64,000 bases of DNA from Boletus sp. NGJ (taxonomy: Eukaryota; Basidiomycota; Agaricomycetes; Boletales; Boletaceae). The position numbers and the translations under genes are program-made. Location: assembly GCA_019096195.1 (NCBI GenBank), contig JAGTXK010000122.1, forward strand, positions 151,627-215,626. Direction: 5' to 3'. The notes under the pieces were generated by a model. That model was not told the origin of the DNA, made no database searches, and saw only the letters and a list, made by a program, of their open reading frames with translations. Shown here piece after piece: positions 15,230 through 25,743 of this stretch. Positions within the stretch are counted from its first letter, which is position 1. Every line of letters starts with the position of its first letter.

Positions 15230-15582
15230 ATGTCAATGCACCTGACCCCGGACGTGATCTCGCACCGGGCATTTAATGGTAAGTCCCGTCGAGGATTTCC
15301 TGAACAAGTAGTTTCTATTCATGCTGGTATCTAGGAGGTCGGCACATGATGCGAACCGGCTTCCCGAGTCTCGGCATAAATGCAACCCTCCGAGAGTGTA
15401 CTTAGGCTTGCCAGTGCAGATCGCAGCACCTGGGAATAAGCCTCTCCCTTGGGAATTCGTGACCTTATCACTGACGTAACTTCTCTCTCGCTAGATTCAC
15501 CTATCTAGATCAACATACGCCTCCGCCAGAACGGAGGTGTATATTGATAGCCCTACCGTGCACATGGTCAGATATGAAATGA
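15230..15582 (+). CDS. Possible 65-residue multi-exon gene, unknown
   Basis: Three exons can be joined in phase: 15230-15278, 15335-15395, 15495-15582. The first intron is strong (GTAAGT donor, CTAG acceptor, 56 nt). The second has GTGTAC, a CTGACG branch-like site and an acceptor after a pyrimidine run. The product (MSMHLTPDVISHRAFNGG...) resembles nothing I know. It may also extend through a GTGTAT donor near 15,533 into the candidate at 16,000. Very short, so low confidence. Confidence 0.3.
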
Positions 15583-15999
15583 TGATCGCTATATCAAGAC
15601 CTCGCAAACAGCCATGCACCCAAAAATACGGGATTGTGCCTTACTCCAGGAAGGGAACGACTGCGTGTGTTTACAGCTGATGTACTGTATATCAATGTCC
15701 CTGTTGCAGAGCTGCCAGCTGGGGTGCCACTTCCATGATTTGAACCCGCAGACAGCAGGAACAGTTTCTCCCGATCGTTGGGGTATATTTTGTATACATA
15801 CGTTGTGTCGCGACTCGCCATTAGTAATTGGTTAAAATTTTGCTTGCCGCCCTGTCAGTTCTTCAGCATCCGGTCGCCACTAGTGATTGAGTGGGCATGA
15901 TGCGACTCTTCCACGTTTCACAAAGCTACTGTATCATCGGCGGCGAGGAGCTGACTCACTTAGCTTTGCTCGGGATCAGATCATATGTCATCGCCAATC

Positions 16000-16346
16000 A
16001 TGATAGATTCAGAGATACCTGGCCCTGTCTCCACAGATAAGGGATCCTGCAAGATAATGGTCAGTACTTCAGTGCTTGCCCAACCCCACATCGTACAGAG
16101 AGCCCTAATGTATATTATTCCATTAGTAGGTATCGATTCCAGCAGACACTCCGAGTCACGCCGATACTGTCATTTCACAACGAAGCCAACTGACCATCAA
16201 ACGAACTTCTAGTAAGTACAAGCTGGCCCTGCAAGTTACAACGTCGACTGCTAATTTACATATGATTAGCCTCCGAACTACGTTTCCAGTCACTCGGGCC
16301 ACCCCGCTTGAGCAGCAGTTGTATGCCAGGTACTCTTAAGCAATGA
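16000..16346 (+). CDS. Possible 72-residue multi-exon gene, unknown
   Basis: Exons 16000-16059, 16130-16211 and 16270-16346 join in phase to 72 codons plus a stop. The second intron is well formed (GTAAGT donor, CTAAT branch-like site, TTAG acceptor); the first donor (GTCAGT) is weak. No domain is visible. It could be the 3' half of the candidate at 15,230, or unrelated. Confidence 0.28.
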
Positions 16347-16564
16347 ATTCACCCAAGCAAGAACCCCGCCACTCGGATCCATCCTCAACGCCTCTCACGC
16401 AATCAGAGCTGGTGGCGGTGGTGTCCTTCGCTCTCGCACACGCCTTGGCCGCTGCGCTTGATAACACGGCCCGAGTCTGAGAAAATGAGGAGTTCTTCGC
16501 CGAATCGCACGTACAGCTTCTCGAGGCACCCGCCACGCACCAAGCCTTTGTTCCTTTTCATTAA
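16343..16564 (+). other. Small ORF with internal TGA and a hydrophobic run
   Basis: An ATG at 16343 opens a 45-residue frame with a hydrophobic stretch (LVAVVSFALAHALAAAL) and ends at a TGA at 16478. The same frame then runs on for 27 more codons to a TAA at 16562. A GTCTGA...ACAG intron would skip the TGA in phase, but that donor is non-consensus. It may be a decayed gene or two small ORFs. Confidence 0.2.
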
Positions 16565-17254
16565 GCTGACATATAATTATACCCCGTACCGCGATCATGA
16601 TGGCGACTGATGGCAGATGAACGCCTCGAGCATGGCGCGACAGCTATCCAACCAAGGGGGTTTGTTCGAGTTGGTGCTTAGGGTTTCCGGAAGTTTGTTC
16701 CCCCAAATTTAAATGTGCGTCAGCATTCGGTGATGGCGGAACTGTACAAACCATTGATTGCGAACATGTCGACTCCGTTGATATGGATATTGAAGCTCGT
16801 CATAGGTATCATTCGCATCAGCTAGTAGGTGCACTGCGGCTGCAGCTGCATCAGAGATTTGGATACCGCCCTTTCTGATGGCACTCTGTACTAAAGTTGC
16901 CAACCGGCTACGCGTGGTCAGTTCTCCAACTACATACATTTAGCAATTCATCACCAAAAGACATCTGACCCAAGTAGATAAGGGTTTCGCCAGACATTGG
17001 TCGGAGTTTGCCTGCCATTCATTTCTGAACTTAATCTTGCCCAGGCACGGCAGCTTATCAAGCGCCCGCCGAACGGATCCTTCGCTTCTCTACGGGCGGG
17101 TAACAAAATCTCCACAGCATGGCCCGAGCACTGGATACCTCCTATACACGATCTACCATTTATGTCGGGCTCAAGCCGTCTTCGATTGAGGAATACAAGC
17201 ATCGCAACCCCACCTGTCGCTAGCAATTCGCAGTCCTGCAAGTGCCACTCTCGC
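16565..17254. other. Intergenic, 5' of the Par32-like gene
   Basis: No gene I can support. A 76-codon minus-strand frame at 16709-16939 (Ala-rich, DAAAAAVHLLADAND) looks protein-like but has no partner exons. The plus frame of the next gene is open upstream to 16,997, so a longer N-terminus is possible. Confidence 0.3.
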
Positions 17255-18927
17255 ATGGCTCAGGCAACAGTGACCTTGGTCCATCACAAACACACTTCGC
17301 CGTCGAAGGCGAAGCGAGATGTACTTGTGCGTTTGACGTCGGTGGATATTGTCTGTTTGTTCGCAGTTTGTTAACTGTACTTACGGTAGTTTCAGTCCGA
17401 ACGAGGAGGATCAGGCAACAATCGACATTCGAAAACCTCCACTCATTCCGAGCGGTCTCCCGATCCGCTTGTCCTTCATCCTCGCGAACGTCAAGGTACG
17501 TCCACCGCAGACAAAGTACGTCTTTTCTTTCGACCCGCGTGTCCAGAGCTGCCCGCTGAACACCATGATTTCGAACAAAAACAGTTCATGTCCAGCGGGC
17601 GAGGGGGCTCTGGAAACATCCAACCATCGATGTCTAGTTTGGAGGCCCACCCGCTGACGGCTTCCATTCTCAAGCAACACAGCGCCATGCAGGCGCAGTA
17701 CGAACAACGAGTGAGAAAAGCCCATGCGGAGTCCAATGTGGTTGTGAGTCATCTCACTCTACAGCTTGTCCACGTGCATTGTTGATGGTGTCACTTGCAG
17801 CGCTCGACCGGGCGGGGCGGGTCTGGTAATATATCTGATCCGCGCCGGCGGAGCCGTTCGCAAGAGCCCAAGAGTATGTCAAAGAGGCATTTCTTTACGA
17901 AAAAGGGTCGGGAAAGAGGTACAAGGTGCGATGGCGTCATGCAGGCACACGACGGGGAAAATGGAACCTCTATTATAAGTGACACGGAAAAAAGGTGCGG
18001 TGTAATCCGAACTTCTTCCTGTGACCAGCTCGTTCTGGTGTTAGCTCAATGGATAACGTTCCGTTCCTAGAACAACCGTGTGCTCTTCAGAGAGCTCCAG
18101 TGCCAGGGTCGCCCGACAGAGTGAAGAGAGCCATGTCAGCAGCGCCATGACGTTGAGCAGTGACGTGACATCAGACTCTTTGTCCAGCGGGGAGGCGATA
18201 ACGGGTCACCGAAGAAAGAGAGGGAGTTTCCTGATCCGCCGCAGTAGGCCGCCATCGTCAATGAGCGTGGCACCACCCGGATCGCCATGTTCATCACTGC
18301 CCACGACGCCAACGTATCCTCGAAGCTGGCACACTGGCAGCCCTGGCTTGAGAGCACGTTCGTCCACGTCAGTCATCTTGAAGGACCGAGAGTATGTGTC
18401 TTTCTTGGAGTTAGTATGATCATCCTGCTTTTTTTTATCTTCTTTGATGTTATCCGAGTCTGCCTCATAATATCCATCCGCAATAGTTTATGTTGGTTTC
18501 CTTTTTGCAATACATTATGGATTGCTCAAAATGTTGGAAATCCCAGTCATGCCCCTGAATATGCAGGTGTGACGCCATAGGCACTCGTGGGATCGGCATC
18601 GTCGACGTGGAACAGGAGGAATCGTGCGATGCCGACTATCGCGCTCGTGCACGCTCGGCTGTGGGTGCACTTGACCTATTGACAATGCAGGATGCTCTCG
18701 CGAACGACACAACAGTGGATGGGATAATACCCATGTCCTGGATAGAGAGCGAGGTACCAACAGAGTCGCGAGCACGAGCACCTTCGCGGGCGGGGTCAGT
18801 GAAGAAGACACCCTCCTCGTCCGTAAGGGCGAAGCGTGGGTCGATACCGACACCGGTGACGGCCTCGGCGAGGGGAGCGTTCGTTGACCATGTGATCAAG
18901 CTTCCCGCAGATGACGACGAGCATTAG
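17255..18927 (+). CDS. Par32-like protein with GRGGSGN repeats (DUF3602 type)
   Basis: Proposed exons: 17255-17320, 17396-17743, 17801-17994, 18071-18391, 18567-18927. They total 1,290 nt, or 429 residues, with all phases matching. The product carries three copies of the RGGSGN motif at about residues 24-30 (ERGGSGN), 90-96 and 142-148 (both GRGGSGN), the hallmark of the fungal DUF3602/Par32 group. Yeast Par32 is a TORC1-regulated phosphoprotein that inhibits ammonium transporters. Whether this basidiomycete protein does the same is inference. The rest is disordered, Ser/Arg-rich and basic, fitting phosphoregulation. The last intron is long (175 nt). It is the last host gene before the repeat-rich region. 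Confidence 0.75.
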
Positions 18928-19378
18928 GAAAAAGCAAATAAGCCGGTAGTCACTAGGGTTACTATGTAGTGCTCAACGATACATTCGCAAAGTACATATA
19001 GCGGCTGGAAACATTGGCATCGGCCGGGCTCATGGCGAACGAGATCCCAGTTGTGGAACTGGCTTTGGAAGGCTCGCCTGACATTATGTATGTGTCACTT
19101 TGCTCAGCACTCGGCTTTGATGGACAATGCTCAAAACAAGAACAAGGGGGAGTCTATGTTAAGAATCTCCAATAGAATACCATCATATCTGTTAACCAAG
19201 TCAGCGAGATGATAGGACGGTGAAAGCAGACATACATACACCAACTTTGCACCGGCCGGGATGTATATTTTGTGATAGTAACTGTGTGCATGGGCAATTA
19301 GTTCATATTATTGATATGACCAATGCAGAAAGGCTTACCGCCCACCCACCACCTCCACCATAAGCATAAGATCTCAGA
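18928..19378. other. Transition from gene-rich to repeat-rich DNA
   Basis: About 450 bp without a supported gene. Composition shifts from balanced to AT-rich within this stretch. The right part (from about 19,330) has a CCCACCCACCACC run that resembles, inverted, the sequence after the second Plavaka C-terminus near 41,900, so the Plavaka end probably lies here. I could not define its terminal repeat. Confidence 0.4.
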
Positions 19379-20837
19379 TCACTCATGTAGCCTATACTGT
19401 TCAAAAATTGTGAGATTAATATGTCTGTTGAGATAAAAGTGTTCAGTGTCAGCTAAGGCATAGCCATGCAACCAATTAGGGTGAACCATGCCCCGAGGAA
19501 ACCAAGGTATTAAATGACAGTGTTGAATGATCTGATGGACTGGAATAACTTCAGTGTTGGGAAGCCACTGCCTTGTCAAACAGCTAACATGAAACATCTT
19601 GACATTGTTGTCATACGCTTGGAGAGGTTTGAACCAATGAATGTAAGCCAGTGGCTGAGGATAGTTCCTGAGGTGTGGTGGCAGCCTAAAGATAGCATGG
19701 ACTTCAGTGACACGCAAACCTACAACTTAATTTACTTAGTAGTCATCCATGGCAAACATCACCACATACTGTACCATGCAGCCCACCCTGTTGCTGCTGC
19801 AGTTTGGTATCAACATCCACAAGGACAGTATCAAACCAGGCCAATATAGGCCGCTTGCGAGTTCCATTAGAGTGCTGGGGATGGGCACGAATCCTTGATC
19901 TCATGGGCATTGTGTGCTCTAGTTGAGGGCCACACAAGACCAGATCACCATAGATGTCAAAACAGTCATTGGTGTTGGGTTCGAAGTGCTGCAGCCTTTG
20001 AGGGAGGCTACCAACGAACATCTTGAGTGCATCCAAAAAGCAAATCACACTGTGATGTTGTTTCAAATATTGAACCATCTTCTTTGGAAACTGAGGTTGA
20101 TGAGAGATCCTATGAGATCTATGATGTCTTCCTGGCATAGCGCTGGGAGATGAAGCAAGATACTGATGCCGGTGTTCTGAATCACTAGAAAGTGTACTAG
20201 TAGCATCCACATCAGCAGGGGTAGCAGAATGGCACTGCCAGGCCTGATAACAGCCAAACTACATAATGGCTTCCTGCTGCTGGAGCCACTTGGTCATTTG
20301 AATGGTATAATCCTTTCAGCTGGTTGCAGAATAGGCCTTCTTGGCATAATCAATGTGTAGGCGTTCTGAGATCTCCATATTGAGTTCATCCAATGCTTCT
20401 AGCACTTGTATTGTATCAGTGTAATGAATGAGAGAGTGGAGTTTCAGAATGTTAAAATGATCATGGCAACCAAGGTCAATGAAAACATCCTTCAAATGGT
20501 GGAAATCCCCAAGAGCGTGTTGCAAGGCTGCAAGTGTGTCGTCTGTATGTGAGCGATATTGTGCGAGTTGGACAAAATCCACAAGATTACATGTGGCCCA
20601 GATGACACGTGGATCAGTGTTAGTACCAACTAGTGTGCCAACATCAGTAAAAACAGGACTAACTGTCCAGTGCTGTCCAGTACTGGACAGTAACATAATG
20701 CTCATAGTGAGGATCCAACTGGATAGTGGTTTGATAGTACTATGACAGTGTCTCATACTCTGTTCATAGTATGGCCATAGTCTGTCATAGTATTCTCATA
20801 GTGTCTCATAGTATTCTCATAGTACTGTACTATGATA

Positions 20838-22454
20838 CAGTGACTCCAAAAACCCTTTCCATGCTAACCCTCAATGTGGTGCGCTTCAGCGCACCACCAC
20901 ACACCGTGGGACTTCCGCTTAGCTTTGGTGGAGTTATAAATAGTACATACTCTTGGCTATGAGATTGCTCCCTAGGTCATGTGATTTGGTCCACAGGCTG
21001 TGGAGATATGATCAATGTGAAACAGTAATACCATGGAAAGGGTTTTTTCACTTTTGAACTGATGACTAGGATCTTAGTCAAATCATATCATATTTGCCAT
21101 TGTTTGTTCATGCAAACAAAGATATACATATAAATAGCATGTCTGAGCTTAAAAAAGTTCACACACTTCTTGATTCTCAACCACCACCATGGTCAAATCC
21201 CTCTCCTTTCCCCAACAAAGCACTATTCTCTCTTTGCTTGATTCTGGCTGCTCTGGTGAAGCCATTGCCAACCAAACTGGTGTCAGCCCTTCTGCCATAT
21301 CCAAGCTTCGCTCCAAAGAGCGTTCTGCCCTCTCCTAAAGCACCTGGGGGTCGTCCTTCCAGGCTTTCTCCCACCAACATTTGTCATGCCCAACATCTAA
21401 TCACCTCTGGGAAAGCTGAAAATGCTGTCCAAGTAACCAAAGCCCTCACCAATATCATCAACCAACCCCTCTCTGCCAATACTGTCCGCCTCCACTTGAA
21501 GAAAGCTGGTATGAAAGCTGTGGTGAAGTCCAAATGTCCCCTCCTCTCTGCTAGGCATCACAAGGCTCGCTTGGATTTTGCCTATGCACATAAGGATTGG
21601 ACTATGGAGGATTGGAAGAAGGTGATATGGTCTGATGAGACCAAAATCAATCGCCTAGGGTCAGATGGGCGTAAATGGGCATGGAAGAGGGCAGGTGAGG
21701 GGCTTAGTGATAGGCTGGTGGATGGAACCCTCAAGTTTGAAGGAGGTTCTCTGATGATGTGGGGCTGTATGACTTGGGAGGGAGTTGGCTTTGCTACTAA
21801 GATTGATGGTAGGATGGATGGGGACCTCTACCTTCAAATTTTGAAGGATGAGCTTCAGCAAACCCTGGAGTATTATGGTCCTAATCCTCCTAACATCATC
21901 TTTCAGCAGGACAATGACCCCAAGCATACCTGCAGGCTGGTCAAGAACTGGCTAGAGGAGCAAGAATTCAGTACTATGGTGTGGCCTGCACAATCTCCTG
22001 ACCTCAACCCTATTGAACATCTCTGGAGTTGTCTGAAGAGGAGCCTTGCAAAGCATGAAAACCCCCCCTAATGGAATTCATGAATTGTGGGAAAGGGTTC
22101 AAGTGGAGTGGGATAGGATACCAGTGGAGGAGTGTCAGAAATTGATTGAAAGCATGCCTAGGAGGATTCAGGCAGTGCTTAGAGCAAAAGGAGGCTATAC
22201 CAAGTACTGATAATATCCAAATACCCTTTTCAATTCAAAGGTGAAAAAACCCTTTCCATGGTATTACTGTTTCATATTGATCATATCTCCACTGCCTGTG
22301 GACCAAATCACACGACCTAGGGAGCAATCTCGTAGCCAAGAGTATGTACTATTTATAACTCCACCAAAGCTAAGCGGAATTCCCACGGTGTGTGGTGGTG
22401 CGCTGCAGCGCACCACATTGAGGGTTAGCATGGAAAGGGTTTTTGGAGTCACTG
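20838..22454 (+). mobile_element. Tc1/mariner element, copy 1 (1,617 bp)
   Basis: Flanked by TA on both sides. It starts CAGTGACTCCAAAAACCC and ends with the inverse, GGGTTTTTGGAGTCACTG. Each terminus is about 205 bp, and the two termini are inverted copies of each other. Each terminus also has an outer AAAACCCTTTCCATG and an inner inverted copy of it. The central transposase is broken by frameshifts. It is nested in element C. Confidence 0.92.
21189..22210 (+). pseudogene. Tc1 transposase (DD34E), frameshifted, copy 1
   Basis: A cut-and-paste transposase with an N-terminal helix-turn-helix starting MVKSLSFPQQSTILSLL, then the DDE core: VIWSDETKI (first Asp), IIFQQDNDPKHT (second Asp), NPIEHLW (Glu). 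The spacing between the second Asp and the Glu is 34 residues, so DD34E. All three catalytic residues are present. One extra base near 21,340 shifts the N-terminal part out of frame. A run of seven C near 22,065 (six in the other copy) shifts the last ~45 residues. About 340 residues if unbroken, the normal length for Tc1. Confidence 0.9.
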
Positions 22455-22812
22455 TACTATGAGCACTATGAATATACTATGGATACTATAAATACACTTT
22501 CAATACTATGATACTATGAACACTATGAGTTATCTATGAAACTACTATGACTACTATGAAACTACTATGGCACTATGAGCACTATGATGAAATCCTGTAT
22601 TTACTCATGGATAAAAATGTGCTCTAGTTGTTTGTGGTTGCCAGCTGTTCATTGCTTAATTGTTAAGATTCCCTTTCGAAAATGACAGAGTTCAGGGAAG
22701 ATTGGCATTGAATAGAAATATGCATTGAGGAGAGCAGCATTAGTAAGCTTCAAGCACCATTGCTTAAGGTGATTTTTAATGATTTCTTGATGAAATTGAT
22801 GAAGAATGTTGG

Positions 22813-23783
22813 TGTTACACCGGGTAACAATGTGACACATTCCCATATAATCAACCCTGTTTGATTATAGGACTAGCAGGACTTGAGGGGAAAAATACCT
22901 CCAGAGGCCCAATGATTCCTCTGACTGGGGACTGACTGCTAGCTTTATGTAGAGTGTCCTGGTTGCCTCTACGACCAATGGCGGAGTCTTGGGTTTACCT
23001 ACAGTGGCACAATCCTTCGAGGAGGAAGGGCAGACTGGATGCAGAGGCCAGAGACTAGTTCTCTGGGCTTACACGGCCTAGTGCTGGTGGCAGAGTTCTG
23101 GGCTTGTGGAGTCAGTGGTGGAGTCCTGACCAATATGGGCCAACCTCTGTTGGTGTTGGCATTGCTGAAGCTTTAGAAGCTGGTTATGGCAACAATGCCA
23201 CATAAGTGCATTATGATGAGAAGGATGATCACTAGCACAAGGGTGATCACCTCCAGAGCAGGAATAAGGCTTCTGAGGTGAAGTGAAACTGGTAGCAGGA
23301 GCAGCTGGTAGATTACATGGGAAGGAGTGTAGATCTAGGTTAAGATTACATGAAGGGCTAGCGCCCTTATTTATAGGCCACACCCATCTAGGGCAGGCTT
23401 TGTATCAGATATAGTAATTGTAAGTCGCAGACGAAAGATTACTATAAGAGGATCAAGGCATCGGTCAGATGAAGGAAATAGGAATACTGGGCTATGTATG
23501 AGAGAGCACAGCCGAGGAGGCAATGTCTGTGATCTGGTCAAGAAGAAAAGAGGCATGTATCAATGAAATAGAAAAGGCAGTGTCCAGTCCAAACAGTAGC
23601 TTCCAGAAAAGGGAGTTATGAGTAACTTCCTAGAAAGGAGGTTCCGGATGGGGCGATGTTGCAGTTGGTGTTGCAGGGGAATCCCAGGAGAATCCCTGGT
23701 CTGAGTCAAAGAATAGATCGTCCCAAAGTCCTACAGGAGGTGAGGGAAGGGGAAAAGATATATCCCCTTTGGTAACTGTAACA
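22813..23783 (-). mobile_element. Solo LTR of the Ty3 family, 971 bp
   Basis: Starts TGTTACACC and ends GTAACTGTAACA, with the 5-bp duplication GTTGG at 22808-22812 and 23784-23788. Read on the minus strand it matches the LTR of the element at 31,884 in its opening block (GTTACAGTTAC, a tract close to CCCTCACCTCCTG, then GGACT...GGGA) and its end (TTGAGGGG AAAA tract, then TGTAACA). It is diverged and about 75 bp longer. It arose by recombination between the two LTRs of a former full element, here inside the Plavaka relic. Confidence 0.88.
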
Positions 23784-25743
23784 GTTGGAAGAGATACAAA
23801 GGAAAATGTCCATGTATGGAAGCTCGACCCAGAAAGGGAAGAAGACTGGATGCAGGCCATCAGAGTAAAATGCAGGCAGATACTGGCTGGTAGCTTGTGC
23901 ATGCAGTGTTTGGGCTGCTTGTGTCTGATTGCACAGTGGGAATTAAAAATTTTCACCACATTGATCCACTGGCACCAGGCACTTTGGGCATCAGTTTTCA
24001 GCACAGCACACTATCAAGCACTGTTCAGGGTGGTCACCAATATAGGCTGCCAGTATTGGGAAGACTCAATGGGTGTGTCCATCAGCACAGACCATTTCAA
24101 CACCGCTTGGCCTGCTTCAATGAGAGGTTCAAGAATCAGCTTCATACAGTAATGGAACAGCCAATAACCTGCAATAGAGTTGTCTTTGAAAGACACCAAC
24201 TTGGATATGGATATGTAGCCAAGTAGAACTGATGCATGTTGTGAAGGCTCACATCGTATATCTTTTAACAGATTGCTGATAGTCAAGTAAACTGGCCAGG
24301 CTGTTTTATCCCCTCTGAAGCGGGAAAGCTCCATTTTGTTTGAATCAAGTATCACTGGTATGATTGTTGCTCCCAAGGGGACACAAAACTGAAACAATTT
24401 CGGAGCGCTCAACTTTGGGTGATGTAGAATCTCACCTGCATATCCCACCACCAATTTGTGGTCCACATTTCATCATAATGGTGAGTTCCCCCATTGCAAT
24501 CAGTATATACCTTCTCCAGTGCATATGCAATGCTTCCATCGAATGTTGGATTGCCTATTAATTTCCACACACAAGCCACTAGATCACACATGCAGAGTTC
24601 AAGCTTCTCAGAATCTTCACTTTGCAGATCCAGGTCTGCAACATCTTTGGCATCAAGAGGCCCAAGATCTCCATGTGGGTGAACCATTTTGCAGGTCCAT
24701 TCTGGTCTGGTAGGTAGCTTGTCCACTAGTTTCAAGGACATGTAAGTACTGTGGTAGCTGAGCCACATGTGATTCCTTGTCTTTTCGAGGTAAGTTAGTG
24801 CTGTGGGTTGCTTATTTATTTTGAGACTGACAATAGATAGTTTGAGGAATTCCTCAGTGGCTTGCTGATTGGCATTTTATATGAGCCACTTGGCAAGGTC
24901 CCACTCCTCACAATCAGCAAACAGGGCATAGGGCCCTAAGTTGAATTGATCTTGGTAAGCCTTTATTCGTTCAAACATAGTCAAGTCATGACCAAGGATC
25001 TCTGCTGCAGACTTCTCCACAAACTCTGCTGCAAACCGGGTGATGTATTTACATTCAGTGTCATGCTCACGCTCATTCATATCCATGTCCATATCCATAG
25101 AGTTATCTGGATCATTTGGTGCTGGATTCATAGTAGGTATCATTTCCTGTTGGTCATGAACATCATCTGCCTATTGAGCATCAATTAGACATATTAGGCA
25201 CCCCTCTGTCAGATGTACTTGTTGCATCTCATTGTTCCATTTGTAACAGCACTGATTGAAATGTGTGATATGTCTCTGTAATGTCCCAGTAGTAGGGAAG
25301 GTGCATCTGCAATAGTGGCATATGTGAGGTTGCTGAGGAATGTTGTGAAGGGACATAGGTGCAATGATAGCAAGACAGTGTCAAGGTTTGGGTTTCAGCT
25401 CAGCTGTTCTGAAATTGAGTAAGTCTCTATTTCTATTAATTTTCTATTGTAACTCTGCAATGACTCTGCCCCTAAAACTTATCTAGCAGTTACATTTGAG
25501 CTATCAATAATGGCTGTTAGAACACAGCCATTATTCGGCCAAATAACTCAAGCTATCACATTTAAAAAGTGGATGGCTTGTATTGAATCTGCACCATTCT
25601 TTTTTTCTGTCATTCATTGACTCCCTACTGACCTAATCCTTTCTTTAACATCTGATTTGTTGTTTACTCACTCCTTGTATGTTTTTTTTTTGTCTTTTTA
25701 TTTCTTAATTCACCAACCCCTCCCTTTCTTTGATAGACTACCA

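Larger units (their letters stand above)
20642..22609. mobile_element. CATCAGTAAA element C, carrying a nested Tc1
   Basis: Begins CATCAGTAAAAACAGG and ends CCTGTATTTACTCATG, an imperfect terminal inverted repeat shared with elements at 40,501 and 42,013. Inside the ends are arrays of ACTATG/CATAGT-like hexamers. Without the nested Tc1 it is only about 350 bp. No coding capacity of its own, so it is a non-autonomous element. No clear target duplication is visible. Confidence 0.7.
19379..25356 (-). mobile_element. Plavaka-type (CACTA-like) DNA transposon relic, split by insertions
   Basis: Minus-strand pieces follow the order of Plavaka transposases of Agaricomycetes. The N-terminal C2H2 finger (CHYCRCTFPTTGTLQRHI) is at 25171-25356; the region with ERIKAYQDQFNLGPYALF is at 24877-25143; MWTTNWWWDMQV lies near 24,430; RGDKTAWPVYLTISNLLKDI and DTPIESSQYWQPIL are at 24014-24466; a middle piece is at 22649-22812; LVDFVQLAQYRSHTDDTL and ISERLHIDYAKKAY are at 20316-20632; FPKKMVQYLKQHHSV and the C-terminal LAYIHWFKPL block are at 19379-20250. 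Frames are broken between pieces, so it is dead. Two insertions split it: the CATCAGTAAA element (20642-22609) and a solo LTR (22813-23783). The family name rests on recalled motifs, not a search. Confidence 0.75.

Noticed and set aside
18035-18075. tRNA-like string (GTTAGCTCAATGG) near 18,042
   Set aside because: It lies in a predicted intron of the Par32-like gene and lacks a T-arm, an acceptor stem match and a proper anticodon arm.
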